NCBI GenBank assembly: GCA_005281725.1
Contig: SSBO01000001.1
Location: 3,952,399 to 4,016,398 of the forward strand
DNA: 64,000 nt
Source: Wuchereria bancrofti
Taxonomy: Eukaryota; Nematoda; Chromadorea; Rhabditida; Onchocercidae
Direction: 5' to 3'
A program made the translations under genes and the position numbers. The notes below the pieces were generated by a model. That model ran no database searches, was not told the DNA's origin, and worked only from the letters and a program-made list of their open reading frames with translations. Position 1 is the first letter of the stretch, and every line of letters begins with the position of its first letter. Shown here one piece after another: positions 1 through 12,400 of the stretch.

Positions 1-264
1 TTTTGCTTTTGGTAACGAGTGGTGCTAATCGGTTTGTGTGTTTTAAATCCGATAATCTTTCACAAGAAAACATCAAATGGAAATAATTGATGTTTGCTGG
101 CGCTTTTTTCATTCGCATGACAATTTCGGCACTAATTGCAATAGCAATTTAAACAGACTATTATATGTATGATTGATTCGCCTCTGTTGTTTATTCGCTA
201 TAGTAGCTCACATTTAACATGGTGTTTATAATGTATGAATCTTTGCTTTAAATTTCTTATACAG
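1..264. other. Intron or upstream part of the first gene
   Basis: AT-rich sequence with no supportable exon. It ends in a polypyrimidine/ACAG acceptor at 261-264 that opens the first recognisable exon at 265. It is most simply read as intron of the gene that begins to the left of the window. Confidence 0.5.
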
Positions 265-3200
265 ATACTCTATATTTAGTGGTCACACTTTTCAGCGGTA
301 ATGTAGCTTTCGCAGCAGACGATCTTCGTAAGCGTCTGAATGTGAGTGTCTTTGCGCTGGTCGTAAACACATCTCGAGGAGCCCAAATGATACTGAATCG
401 TTTGACGGGGGACGCTCAACGACGAGTAATATCAATTTCTAGCGCAAGTAAACTGCAAGAACGAGAGTTGCTACATATTGGACAAGTACTCTGCGGTGAT
501 ACTGATGTAATCCCTGCTAATATTTGGCCAGCGCAGGAGACTCCACATCGAACTACAAAACGTGATGCTTCTTATGGTGAATCAAAGCGCAAGTAACTTT
601 TGCAGAGCAATCAATTTTCTTAATCTTAATCTGTTTGTTTTCAATTGCCAGCACAGATCGATAAAACAGACTTATTAAACTATAATACAGTTCCAACAGG
701 CAATTTGCTTGCACCTACTTAAGGCTAAGTTTGATTCTGTTGTTGTCAGTTAACTTACGAAAATGATTTTTTAAAACTTTGTCGATTAGGAAAGATAAAA
801 TATCTCGTTCGTCACTGCTCTATTGGAAAACAACAACCGCAACCGAATATTTCGCCCCCAAACCACTTTGCAAGGATGGTTTCTTACGCCCATATCAAAT
901 TTCGATCGTCGTTGACAACACCGCCAGGTCGCCTGAGAAAGTAATGCAATTCTGCTTTAGAATAATTCGATTTTATGATTTATAACTTACATTCATCCTC
1001 TTCCTTTTTGCTTTTGTTTTCCACTGCATGCACCTATGTATACGTCTTTCAGGATTTCCGCCTAGTATTGAATCATGTTGTTAGCTTTTTGAAAATGCGG
1101 TTTTCACCAGAAAGCAAACTTGTGCAACTAAATTTGGTAGGCGTTGGTAGCGATGGCACCAATTTAAAGGCAGCAGATTTTGGCGTTGATGTGGTGGATG
1201 AAATTTTCGCCAAACTGATACAAAAAAAGTGAGTTTTATTTGTAAAACCTTCGAATCCGTATAAAAAGAAAAAAAGTTAAATTAAACTTCTATGGGATAT
1301 AGCATTTCAACTGGTTTATTTACTGCTTGACACAAATTTCTGACCAATTTTACAGCTTGATTAATCTAATCCATACAAAACATTGTAGAAGTGATGAAAT
1401 TTCTCCCAAACTTGGTCGAGGTCTTGATGAAGCAATGTTGTTAGCCAAGGAACACGCTGTGAAAGGAGTCATTCAGATAATTCTGATCATTAGCGCTGAT
1501 GGGACAAGCAGGTATTACAAGCTTTTCTTGTCTTATTCATGCAATAAATAAAACTCTTCCTTCATCAAATAATATGAAGATATTGGTGATAATTTCTTTT
1601 TCTTTTTACCTTTCTAGTGATGACGCAATACAATCAGCGCAATATGCAAGAGAACAGTATGTAGATGGCATTGTTGCAATCTCGATAAGGGCTCCGTCTA
1701 GCGAACTCTTGAAGGAATTATCATTGGGAAGTTCTACCAAGTCTGTTTTACAGTTCTCTTCTACGTTTATTCAACTTCTACCCTTCTTTCATTTAATAGT
1801 TTAACTTTTATTTAAAAAATTGTTGATCCAGCATACTGATCAGCAGTTTTGATCTAGTAACTTAAAACTTCAGAACATGAATTGGCGGTATTAAATCATC
1901 AATTAAAGTATAAACGATAAAGCTGTTGCGTACATTCCATTAAACAATTGGTTCTAAGAATGACATTTTTAAAAACGAAAACAACTGAATTTTGCAGAGT
2001 GATTCACTTCCCAGATTGGTCGATTGGAAATGAATTATTTCAAAGCTGGATCTCTCATGCTTTTTGCAGTTATGTTTCTACATCAATAGCAAGGAAGGTT
2101 AAATTAACGCGCATGACTCGACCACCAATTCAAAAGACATGTACTAATTAAAATTTAATATATCAATTAACTACTGTGATGATTAAATTATCGGAAAGTT
2201 TATGATGATTGTAATTCTTCTATTCTTTTGTACTCCACCGATATGGATGGCTTTTGCATGTTTTATGCAATTTTAGCAGAACTCCAAGCAAGCAGGAATT
2301 ATGCTTACGCTTTGCCCATTTTGTCTCCTAAAAATCCACGTATTTTAGCTTTTTTCTTTCAGAAGGGTAAGCAAATCGAATATTACAATTACTTTTTTAG
2401 CAAAAATATCAATGAATGATGCGACCAACGTTGAAGTAACACCTTTAAGTCCAAATTCTCTGCTGGTCTCATGGACTTGTTGTACGAATAACAAAGCAGT
2501 CAGTTACCATCATCATATACTAATATTTATTTTTTTGATAAAAGTTTACGTAAGTAATGTAATGCCTTCCATTTTCTGCAGTATTATTTTCTGTAGTTCT
2601 CTTACTGTGAAAGGAAAATTGAAAATTCCTATTGGTGATGTTTCAAGAAAACTTCCAATTTATCAAATAGTATAAAATTCAAATCCTTAACTAATCTGAA
2701 ATGTCCTACCAAAAACGGGTGGAAAGTTTGATGTCAAAAACTCGGATTGTACTATTCAGGATTACATCATTTCGTATACTCCGGATTTATCACTGCCGAA
2801 AGAATATTGGTACAAATTGAATGCAACCTGTCGCGATAGCTTTGGAAGAAAAATTGATGGCTTACCATCTGGCACTTATTCTGTTTGTGTTGAGACATTA
2901 CAGCGGCACATCAACAAATCTGTTCCTTTTAATCTGGACGAATGTGAAACTATAAAAATCGACAGTGGTGAAATACTTTACTTTGAAATTAAATAACAAT
3001 CGAATTAGACACTCAACTTTTATTAAAGTTGTTTCCACTTTATTAGAGAAGAAAAAAAAGAAAAGGTTTAAAAAAGTTCATATTCAGAGAAAAAGTTCAT
3101 GTAGTTTAGTTTCAATTGATGAATTTGAGATACTACTGCGCCACCAGACCAAAAGCTACCGAATAGCCAGTCGACAGTACAGTGTCAATGTATTTGTGCA

Positions 3201-4817
3201 AATAATGGAGAAGCCTTTGTAAAGCCAACATGTGGTACGCTAATAGATCCGTTCCGTCCAGTGGCTACTCTTCCACCGGCTATAGATGGTGAATGCCACT
3301 GTAGTATACCCTCGAAAGGCGGACGATGTCCTAGTGGATACTTCTTTGATCGTGGACAGTGTTATGGTTAGCTATTTGCTCTAGCAGACCATTCTTGACA
3401 TAGGTTTTACATTTTTTATAGCAAACAGGGTTCAGATTTTTTTCTTTTAAATTAAAATTCCACAGTCGAATCTATACAAAAAATTGTTATGAAAATGTTA
3501 TATAATGTTTTCATAAATCTCATAAAAGATCTTTTCATAAAAGATTCATAAATTTTGAGTACTTTCTTGTCCTGATGTTTATATTAACTGAAATTGATCT
3601 ATTTAGACTGTATATTTTGTGGGATATAGTTCTCTTTATTAGACTAATACTAAAATTTAGGTTTTGACACCTGCTGTTCTTCAGGGTTATATTAAACTCC
3701 GTTATGCTTATATTAACTGAAATTGCTTGCTGTAGCATACGGCATTAATAAAAGCGTAATATGACTTAATTTTAAGACGTAGATGAATGTCAAGAACAAA
3801 ATGGCGGCTGTTCACATGGTTGCGTGAACACTCCTGGGGACTTTTACTGTGCATGTCCATACGGCATGATGCGTGACCCAGCAAATCTAAAAATGTGTAT
3901 CAGTGTTGCGGGCAGTTTCGATCGGATCGCAGCGCTGTTCGGTCAATACCTTCACGCAAACCGATATAATGCAAATGCTACCAGTAATGAAAAAAGTGAT
4001 GCACAAACTGATGGAAAAGTAGTGAGATATAAGGTTAGTCATTGTTTGCTTTTGAGTCTTACGAGAGTAACAAGTCTATATTTTAAAATCTTCAGATATT
4101 TTTAAGGATTTATGAATCGGAGATCTCATTTGCGTCTTTTCAGACTGAAAACATAAGTAAGTGGTGAAAAACACTCAATCCATGCATTCCTTTAATCAAA
4201 ATTACAAGAAAAGAAATCCATTATGGCTAAGTTTGATAGAAAGTTGAGCAGTTAGGATGCAAATTAAGGAAAGTTCTTGAAAAGTCAGTGTAAGAAAAAG
4301 ATAATTAAGCAAGTTTCAAAGAACTGAGGAATTATATGAACTGTACAAGTTACTGAATTTTCAAGAAATGTAAAATGATTGACATCAATCTTTACCTTTC
4401 AGTAATTTAAAATTGCTGAAAATGAAGTCACGTTGTGAGTTCTACTATCCTAACGTTGAGTTGCAATATATTAGGAGAAATTCACATAGAATGGTTACTT
4501 CTGATTAAAAAAATAAACCAAAATTTTATTCAAGTATTATTAACTGATAACGCTTTTTTATTTCTTATTCATTGTCCGTCATTGCCTTTTCACACTAATT
4601 CTTCTTCATCTAAATTTTTTTCTCGGTTATTTCGTTTCATTTATTTCTTTATCCATTTACTACTATTTTGATAATTTTTTCGACTTCTTTTGGACATCCA
4701 AAACTTGAATTCACATAATTTTAGGCAACAATGAAATCAGAAGATGACAAAACGATCTCATTTGAATGGTCATTGATGCCAGCAGTTATACGAAGGGCCT
4801 TCAAATGGCTGTTTTAA
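265..4817 (+). CDS. Extracellular VWA-FN3-EGF multidomain protein (5' partial)
   Basis: The 5' end is missing: the exon opening at 265 starts inside a von Willebrand A fold (beta strand LVVTLFSGN followed by helix and strand). Exons at about 778-942, 1051-1229, 1356-1511, 1618-1744 and 1998-2070 encode a second VWA-like domain (strand [10 protein letters not shown], later [12 protein letters not shown]). Its metal site is degenerate: DNTAR stands where DxSxS is expected. From 2400 follows a fibronectin III-like stretch ([13 protein letters not shown]), then a Cys-rich segment at about 3135-3366, and a calcium-binding EGF exon at 3777-4033 with DVDEC and six cysteines. The last exon (about 4726-4817) ends in a short hydrophilic tail and TAA. 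The domain set suggests a secreted matrix or cell-surface adhesion protein. I do not recognise an orthologue. Several middle exon borders are approximate. Confidence 0.7.
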
Positions 4818-6478
4818 AAATTCCCGGAAAAAAAGTTAAGCATACTTTTGAATTTTCAAAAATGAAGATGAATCTTTGTGTTCTTTTGTTACTACCGTTA
4901 TGTTTACCATTCATTTATTATCAGAGTTGTATCACGTTTATCGATGTCATCGCTGTATTTTTATACATGTTATCACTGTCCATTCGATGAATAGCCCTTC
5001 TTTCTTGCTATTCAAATTTCTTTTTATATATACTACATATTTCTTTAGTTTATTCTTAGTTTAAACGTACTCTTAAATAATTTTGAGTTTATGGAGTATG
5101 GAAGATTTTTCTGAAGTTTTTTTTAGTAAATCTGAAAAATCTTTTGCGTTGTAATGCATGGGAAGAAATTATTCAGCCGTAAGTCAGCTATATATTTGTG
5201 TAAGTATGCGATGCTATGAGTGCGTAGTATGTTTATCATTAGATCTCGACGAACAGCATTTTAATCATCTTGTTTGCTACTAACCCAATGTTGTCTGTAA
5301 TTTATTCATTATCTTAGCCATTTGCCATACTTTTCATTATGCACTGTCATTTGTCTGACGTATATCGCTGTATTTTCTTACCGCCTTCTTATGAAAGTTG
5401 TATCAGAAAAGAAGCAAACAACCACATTCTTTGGTGTATTTATGCTATTACCTTTTCACTAAATAATTAAGTAGAACTAAAATTATACCACCGATCATTA
5501 TAGGTACCTTGAGTCGAAATAAACCTCTAATTGGCCTACTAATTATGAAACGATGTCCGAAATTTTTGTTCTCTTTATTAAGATCTTCCAGAAACTCATT
5601 GCACTGCTTAGCATCTTTACTGCCAAAAACTTTGTGATTGTCTGTGAAATCATTGTATATATTTTGCTTTTTTTGGTAGTAGATGGTAGTAGACGAACTA
5701 GCAATAAAATATTCTTTTAAACCAAGATGTTTTACAAATGTGTTTTCGCTATGAGATAACGGCAAGGCATTACATCGTAGATGCGCATCATAAAATATAT
5801 TTCCATATGAAATTCAGTAGCCTCGAGCGAACATTTGGATACTCCATTATTTCCATATCAGATGAAATAAGAGATGAATTCTATTAATGTTGGAACTAAA
5901 CAGCTCTACTCCGTTATGAGTAATAATGTCACCTGAAAATGGATGGCACTTGAGCGATAGAACTGCTGCATGGCTTTGTTATAAATTTGAAATGTGTAAT
6001 TGAACATAGGATCTAATTTTATTTGCTCTGGTACTATATCATTTCATTCCTTCTCACTCAGCTTGAAGCATATTGAAAGAGTGATATCCTATATGTTCTG
6101 AAGTACTTCGTTAATGTTGGATCATTAGAATATTGAATCACCAAATCGCAATTGAATCCCCAGGTTCCCTCCCTACTTGAAGTAAAACTTCTTAGACGCA
6201 TAATTTCATAACGGCGCTGTAATGACTCCATCAAAACAGTTTGTTCATTTCGTTATTTGTGATTTGTAGTTCAGGTGATTATTATTGCTGTTGAGGCGTC
6301 TATTGCTGGTCGATACCATTTCGAGTTGTTGTGAGGAAGAGACGCTTTAGATTAAATGTTTAGCTTAACAGTAGTGTTTCCGGTGGTCAGTGCTAAATTT
6401 CATCAAGATACGTTGTATTTTTATTCTCGAGCATTTTTCGTTACATTTATTTTTATCTTCTCATAAGCATAAAGAGCG
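4818..6478. other. Intergenic, about 1.7 kb before TAF1
   Basis: AT-rich spacer between the VWA/EGF gene and TAF1. It holds the 3' flank of the first gene, one open frame on the minus strand (5448-5765, listed separately) and the presumed TAF1 promoter. No clean TTTCAG trans-splice acceptor is seen just upstream of the TAF1 ATG. Confidence 0.5.
5448..5765 (-). CDS. Possible small protein or exon with C-terminal membrane anchor
   Basis: The open frame gives about 105 residues and ends in a hydrophobic segment (VPIMIGGIILVLLNYL) followed by VKR and a stop, the shape of a tail-anchored protein. The upstream part is hydrophilic with balanced composition, unlike the low-complexity chance frames nearby. 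No in-frame ATG is present at its left end (the first codon is TTG), so it could be a last exon of a gene whose other exons I cannot see. I do not recognise it. Chance is a real possibility at this AT content. Confidence 0.22.
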   Translation of the reverse strand: MPLSHSENTFVKHLGLKEYFIASSSTTIYYQKKQNIYNDFTDNHKVFGSKDAKQCNEFLEDLNKENKNFGHRFIISRPIRGLFRLKVPIMIGGIILVLLNYLVKR

Positions 6479-9400
6479 ATGGAGGATACCGACAACGATT
6501 CGTCTCGGAGCTCTACCAGGGAGCTTAGTCCTTCACACTTTAACGGTATCATTTCTGTTTGATCTTCCTTGTTGTATTGTCCAATTCCAGGTTCTTAAAG
6601 AGATGAAAAGTCATCCATTTGCTTTGCTTTCATCAACTGTAGTTAATAAGCTTTGGTTCGATTTCAAAATAAGCTCCGTAGTGCTGGCCTTCTCCTAAAT
6701 GATCTGATAGAAGTAATGCCGTTTGAAAATATTCGTTCTCTGTGATTACATGGGCTTAAAATATTTCTTGTTTTTGTCTCCCTTAACTAAGTTTTCAGTA
6801 ATATAAGGAAATAATTGCTATGCCAAGACTCTTCACACATTCTTCAATTTATTTTCGCATATTTAATTCACTAAGGTGGTGGCATTAGAAATGAAATTAT
6901 AGATGAGGAGAGTTTGAGAACAGCGGTAAGCGACGATGACTGCGAAGACGAAAATCGTAATATTAATTTCCATTCGTCCGATGCAGATATTGAAGAATTC
7001 TACCGAAATCATCCTTGCGCTATCAATGAGCGTAAGTTTTGAATTCCAATAACTTTTTTCCAAATTAAATTTTTGATTTAGTTTTGTTGATCTCAATAAT
7101 TCATTTCTTTTTTGTTGCATTTGAGAAGTGGAGAATGTAGTTTGGTGGGGGAGAATTAAATTCAGGGGGTCAGTTTCAATGAGTCAAATGGATTTTCTAC
7201 TAGTTTTTGACATTTTTTTTTTCAAATTTGATCAAACTTCGAATTGTTAAATATCCTTAGGACCAAATGTTACTTTCTGTTGCATGGCAATATAAAGCTG
7301 CACATTTTGCAGCATGGTACATTCGTCATTCGAATTTGGTGGATCAGACAACTGATGCAGATGATGAACATGATGATTTTTCAGATGATGATTATAATTC
7401 GATTGTTGCTGGTATGTAGAGCTAACCTGGGGACTTACTTTTGGCTGTTTTTATATAAAGCCGCACATTGGCATATTGAAATTACTTTTTGTTTCATTAA
7501 TTTAGATCGCTGTGATGAACCGTTTGTACCCCCATCAAAACGTGCTGATGCACCATTGTCAGGGATTTTACAAAATCCTGAACTCGATAAACTCGATCCA
7601 AGGTAATATTTTATAAATTCTATTGTAACACTGATTTTAAGTAATATTTCGTTTTTTCATTCTGTGGAATCACTTATTTCTAGTAACCATAGTTTTACCT
7701 TTAGGCAATTTTTCCCAGATTACTCACGCAACAAAATCTTGCGATTCTCTCGTCTTTTCGGGACTAACATCAAATCTTCATCCAGAACAAGAATTTGGTG
7801 GCCATCAAAGACATTCCGGCCAGACGTTATTTTTCGATACATTTTTTTGCTGCAGTTATCTGTTTGACGGTTTTATTCTATTTCTTGCTTATGATTAAAT
7901 AATATTAAAAAAGCCAAACAAATTCACTCTTTGACTTCAATAAAAGTGGCACTTTTATAGAGTCCTAGACAAGAGGAAAATGAAACAGTAGGAGCAGTAA
8001 GCGTAGAAGGGTCGCAAGTGTTCAGAAAACCTACAGAAGTGAGTTCGTTTCTTATTATAAAAGAGTGTCCTACTAGCAGCGTAGTACTGTTATGATGTGT
8101 TATGAGCGTAGTATAGCGTAGTACTGTTAGATTTTTTGGTTTTTTTTTCTATATTGCTGATTTCAGCTCGCGAAAACATCGCAATCGACTGAAACTTATG
8201 GCACGAAGTTAATATTCGGAGATCCTCCAGCCTCGGAAGACTGTCTTATGGATGATGAAATTCTTTTAATGAAACCTTCACCTTCAACTGTATCAGCTAA
8301 AAATGGTGATGGCGATGATGACGTGGATGATATATCACCGTGGAGGTTTCTGATGTTTAGAAAATCTTAGTCAAATTGGCTTTATTTACTATACATACAT
8401 CAATTAAAAAAACGAATCTGATTTAATGAAATTTCGAAGGTTTTTTTTTCTGACTTGGTAGGTTTCCAGCAATAATTGCTGGTTTTAATATATGCAGGTT
8501 TTAGATTCGGTCCTGCTCGTATTTGGTATGACTCAATGAATGTTTTGTCTAATCCATCTCATTTCGATTATGGGTTCAAATTGAAGCGTGAAGTTTGTGT
8601 TTTCAACAGTTTTCGTATTGATTATTTCAAATTTTAGTTGTGTGAATCATACTTTTACAGCAGTTGTTACAAAAAAAGGGTTCCATGAAAGACGGGAAGG
8701 ATGATAAAAGTGAAGATGAAGAGATCGGGGAAGAAATTGGTCCTGGGTTGGCAGCGAGTGAACCATTTCCTCCGGAAACGTTCCTTCCCGTAAATTTAAT
8801 TCGGTGGGAAGATGACATAATGCTCGATGAAGAACAGGCTAGGCGACAGGTTTTCTTCCATTTTTAAATTTGTTCAAGTGTTTTTCGTTACCTTTTCGTG
8901 GAATTTTTTTTTCTTTTCTTTTTCTTTTTTTTTAAGTTTTTTTTCTTTTTTGAAAAAATCATTTCAGATTTTGAAAGGTTTGGCTTCTCAGTCATCTGAT
9001 AAACTCCCTGAATGTGGTTGGATACCCACTCAGCAAACGAGAAATTACGAGTCTTTTATGATAGCTTGTAAAATTTATCCCTTTTATTTTTCATGTTATT
9101 ATAGTGTTTCTTGAACACACTGATTACTGGTTTTTTAATTTTTGGACTCGCTATGGATTTTGAACATAAACATATTCAGCTAACTGTTTAAGCTTTTTCT
9201 TTTCTTTAATTTCTCTTTTTTCAGTTAAAACCCGTACATTTGAACAGATGTTCTCAAAATCTGGCACATTTTCTTCATTGAACAGCGCGAATTTGAGTTA
9301 GTAATTTGTGACTAATTTTTTTTTCGGGAGTGTAGCTGATGTAAACTGATTCTCGCGAATTTCAATCTATTATGTTCTTTTGAAATCCTGTCATGGTGAG

Positions 9401-12400
9401 CAATGAAATTCTAAAGCATCATTTGTTGAGATTCGAACAACACAAAAAATCATGAGAGTTCTTCATCAAAAAATAATTGATATTGTTAAATAAAAAAAAC
9501 GAGCATACTTTTATATAAAAGACTTGTTTGATGCAAATCAGTGTTTCGTACTTTATGGACTAACCAATTATTTTTTTTGCAATTTGATCTGATCTTGCTT
9601 TAGCGGCCTGTGTTAAATTAAGAGTATTCACCTTCAATAATATAATGTATGGATGTACAACTCTTCAATCTTTAAAGATATGTATTATTAATGTGTCAAA
9701 TTTTAATTCTTTAGACTTTCCAAAAGAACCAACTCCATCTCATTCTCTTTTCCCTATGGAAAACTATGACTTACTTTATACAAAATGGGAAGATGACGTT
9801 ATATGGGATTCAGAAAATATGGATCACATACCAGGTATGGTCCATAATTATGTAGAAAGTGGGATAAGTAAAATAAGCAAAATCAATGAAATAACTCAAA
9901 AATTTGTTCAAGTTCAAGCCAGCAACGTGCTTGGAATATTAAAACAGCCGACACTTGTTCCGAGATGCATATGCATGAAGTGGCAAGTTATGACAACTCT
10001 CTTTAGAGCCGAAACTCCTTACTCTTGATTACTCAGACGATCCTAAATTATTTGGTATGCCAGAAGACAAAGCGACTGAGGATAAGGTTCAGGATGGTGA
10101 ATTGCCCAATCCACCAAAACCGTTCGATCGAAAGGTTTCTGTTTCATTACTATAAAAGTTTTCGGATCATCATGGAAGCACATAGTTATTTTTTAAATTA
10201 TTAAGAAAGCTCTGAGGCAGATATTAGCAAAAAAAAAAAAAAAAAATTGCTGATTATAATTTCTAAGGAAGTTATATGTTATAAAGGAACATCAGTTCAC
10301 AAAAAAATCCAAAATGATTCTTGGCCAAGTGCAACAGCGACAGAAACAAGAAGAAGATGAACAGATGGAGAGTTCTATTGCTCAGCTGACGGACAAAGAT
10401 CCATTTAACCTTAGTAACGATGATTATTACAGACCTAAAAATGTTGAAAGGTAAGTTGATTGTATCCAATTCTTGAGCTGATTTTTATGTTTTATTTATT
10501 TAATATTTAGCAGCATCACATATGATTCCTTGCTGTTTTAGAAAACGCAATCGTTTTTTTTTTTTTTTTAATGATTTGAACGACTTTTCTGACCGTATTT
10601 TAGATCTTTTCTTTATAGGACAGTCAGTTCCGTTTCCGGTAATTCACTTATTCAGCACTCACTACCTGCGCAGAATATACATCGGACGTTTTTCCCGACA
10701 CATTTAAATCCATTTAAATTGCGGCATTATCATCGTTTACCGTTGTCTAAAAGAATCTTACGGACAACAGGCACTCGCCTCGTGTTTGTTAAAACGCTAA
10801 CCAAACTGATCAAAGAAAAAGAAGAAGTAAATACAGATTATTTCATTTCTTGACTGGAATTAAAAGCATATGGAGAACAAAAGAAGCTTTGGAATCACTC
10901 ATATTTTTCATAGATATTTTTAACGCTTATTCCTGATATTTAATCGTATTTTTAAGTTTCGTGAAAAACAGAAGGCAGCAGAAGGAGGAGGTGAGATTTT
11001 TTTCATGCGTGAAGTGCAAGATCTGTCGGGCAAGGATGGTACTCTTTTACTGATGGAATATTCTGAAGAGCATCCACCACTCCTCAATCAGCCCGGAATG
11101 GCCAGTAAAATCAGGAATTATTATAAAAGAGTAAGTTTAAATTCGTACTCAGTTTTGCTGTACCTGTTTGATGAGATATTAGAAAAGTTTCCGCTTCATT
11201 CTTCGTCTTTTTTCGGCTATTTTATACTGAATTTCAATCTGCTATGCTGAACTTGTTATTCCAATCTATCCATTGTTAAAATTATTTGTGGAAATAAACT
11301 TTTGGAATCCACTTATCGTGAACTCTACTCTTCTGGTTATTAAATTCCTTTTTTTTAAACTTATAGTTGATATCTCTGCAGAAAGTTGGAAAAGAGACAG
11401 ATCCAGAATATGAATTTGGTGAAACCGCTTTTACGCATACATCACCATTCCTGGGTTCTCTTGCACCAGGTCAAGGTTTGCAGTCATTGGAGAACAATTT
11501 GTATCGCGCTCCCATTTACAAACATTCTTCGAATTCAAATGACTTTCTCCTTATTCGTACTAAGCAGGGGTAAGTTATTTTCTGTTGATATTTGAGTTTA
11601 TTGACTTACATTAATTTAAAAACCGGGCATTTCGTTCACCATTAATTTTCATTTGATGAAATCGATGGGTGATGTATATTGTTTTATACTGAATTTTTGT
11701 TGAAGTGTGGGAGGTTTTAATGAGTTATCTATAAGCAAGTTATTTAACAAACAATGACTGATTGTTAAGCAATATGACACGCTGATTAGCATCATAAACT
11801 TCCAAGCAAACAATTCGCTAATCTCAAAGATTCGGTCTTCTATCTCAATACGTTGTAACTGCATATGGAGAAAGTCATAAAAACCGTTCTATTTGACATA
11901 TTACTTGTTTTCAACGGTGTTGAGGAGTCGAACAAGATGTGCAGATTTCTAAGTTAATGGGTGAGAAGTTGCAGATACTTTATCCGCCATTGCCCGAACT
12001 TATTTCTTGTTGGTCAGGAATGTCCGTTGTACGAAGTACCAAGTCCAAACTCGAAGCGAGCAACAGTTTTTGTTCGGGATTTTTTGTTGGCGTATATTTA
12101 CCGACTTTTCTGGGCTAGCGATCAGAATCCTAGGAGGTCAAAATTTTCATCAATTTAACCACGATTTTGAGTTTTTGTCTTTTATTAAGAGGATAGAGCT
12201 TTCCTTTCATGTCTGATAAACAAGATACTATTGTTCTGTAGTAGGCTTTTTGTTTGTTAGGCATAAAATGAAAGTTCAATTCACCAACAGGGAGCGAAAT
12301 TTTTGTTGCTAAGAATTTTCATTTTAATTCAGGTTAAAAATGGAGGACATCAAGGAAGCATTCCCTCATTATGCTGAAAGTTCAGTGCGCAAAAGATTAA

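Noticed and set aside
1245..1260. tRNA-like B-box string CTTCGAATCC
   Set aside because: No A box, no cloverleaf; chance match.
7261..7312. TAF1 exon 3 starting at the earlier acceptor (after CCTTAG at 7260)
   Set aside because: It does not join exon 2 in phase and meets a stop; the acceptor at 7312 (TTTTGCAG) joins exactly and leads into the conserved acidic stretch.
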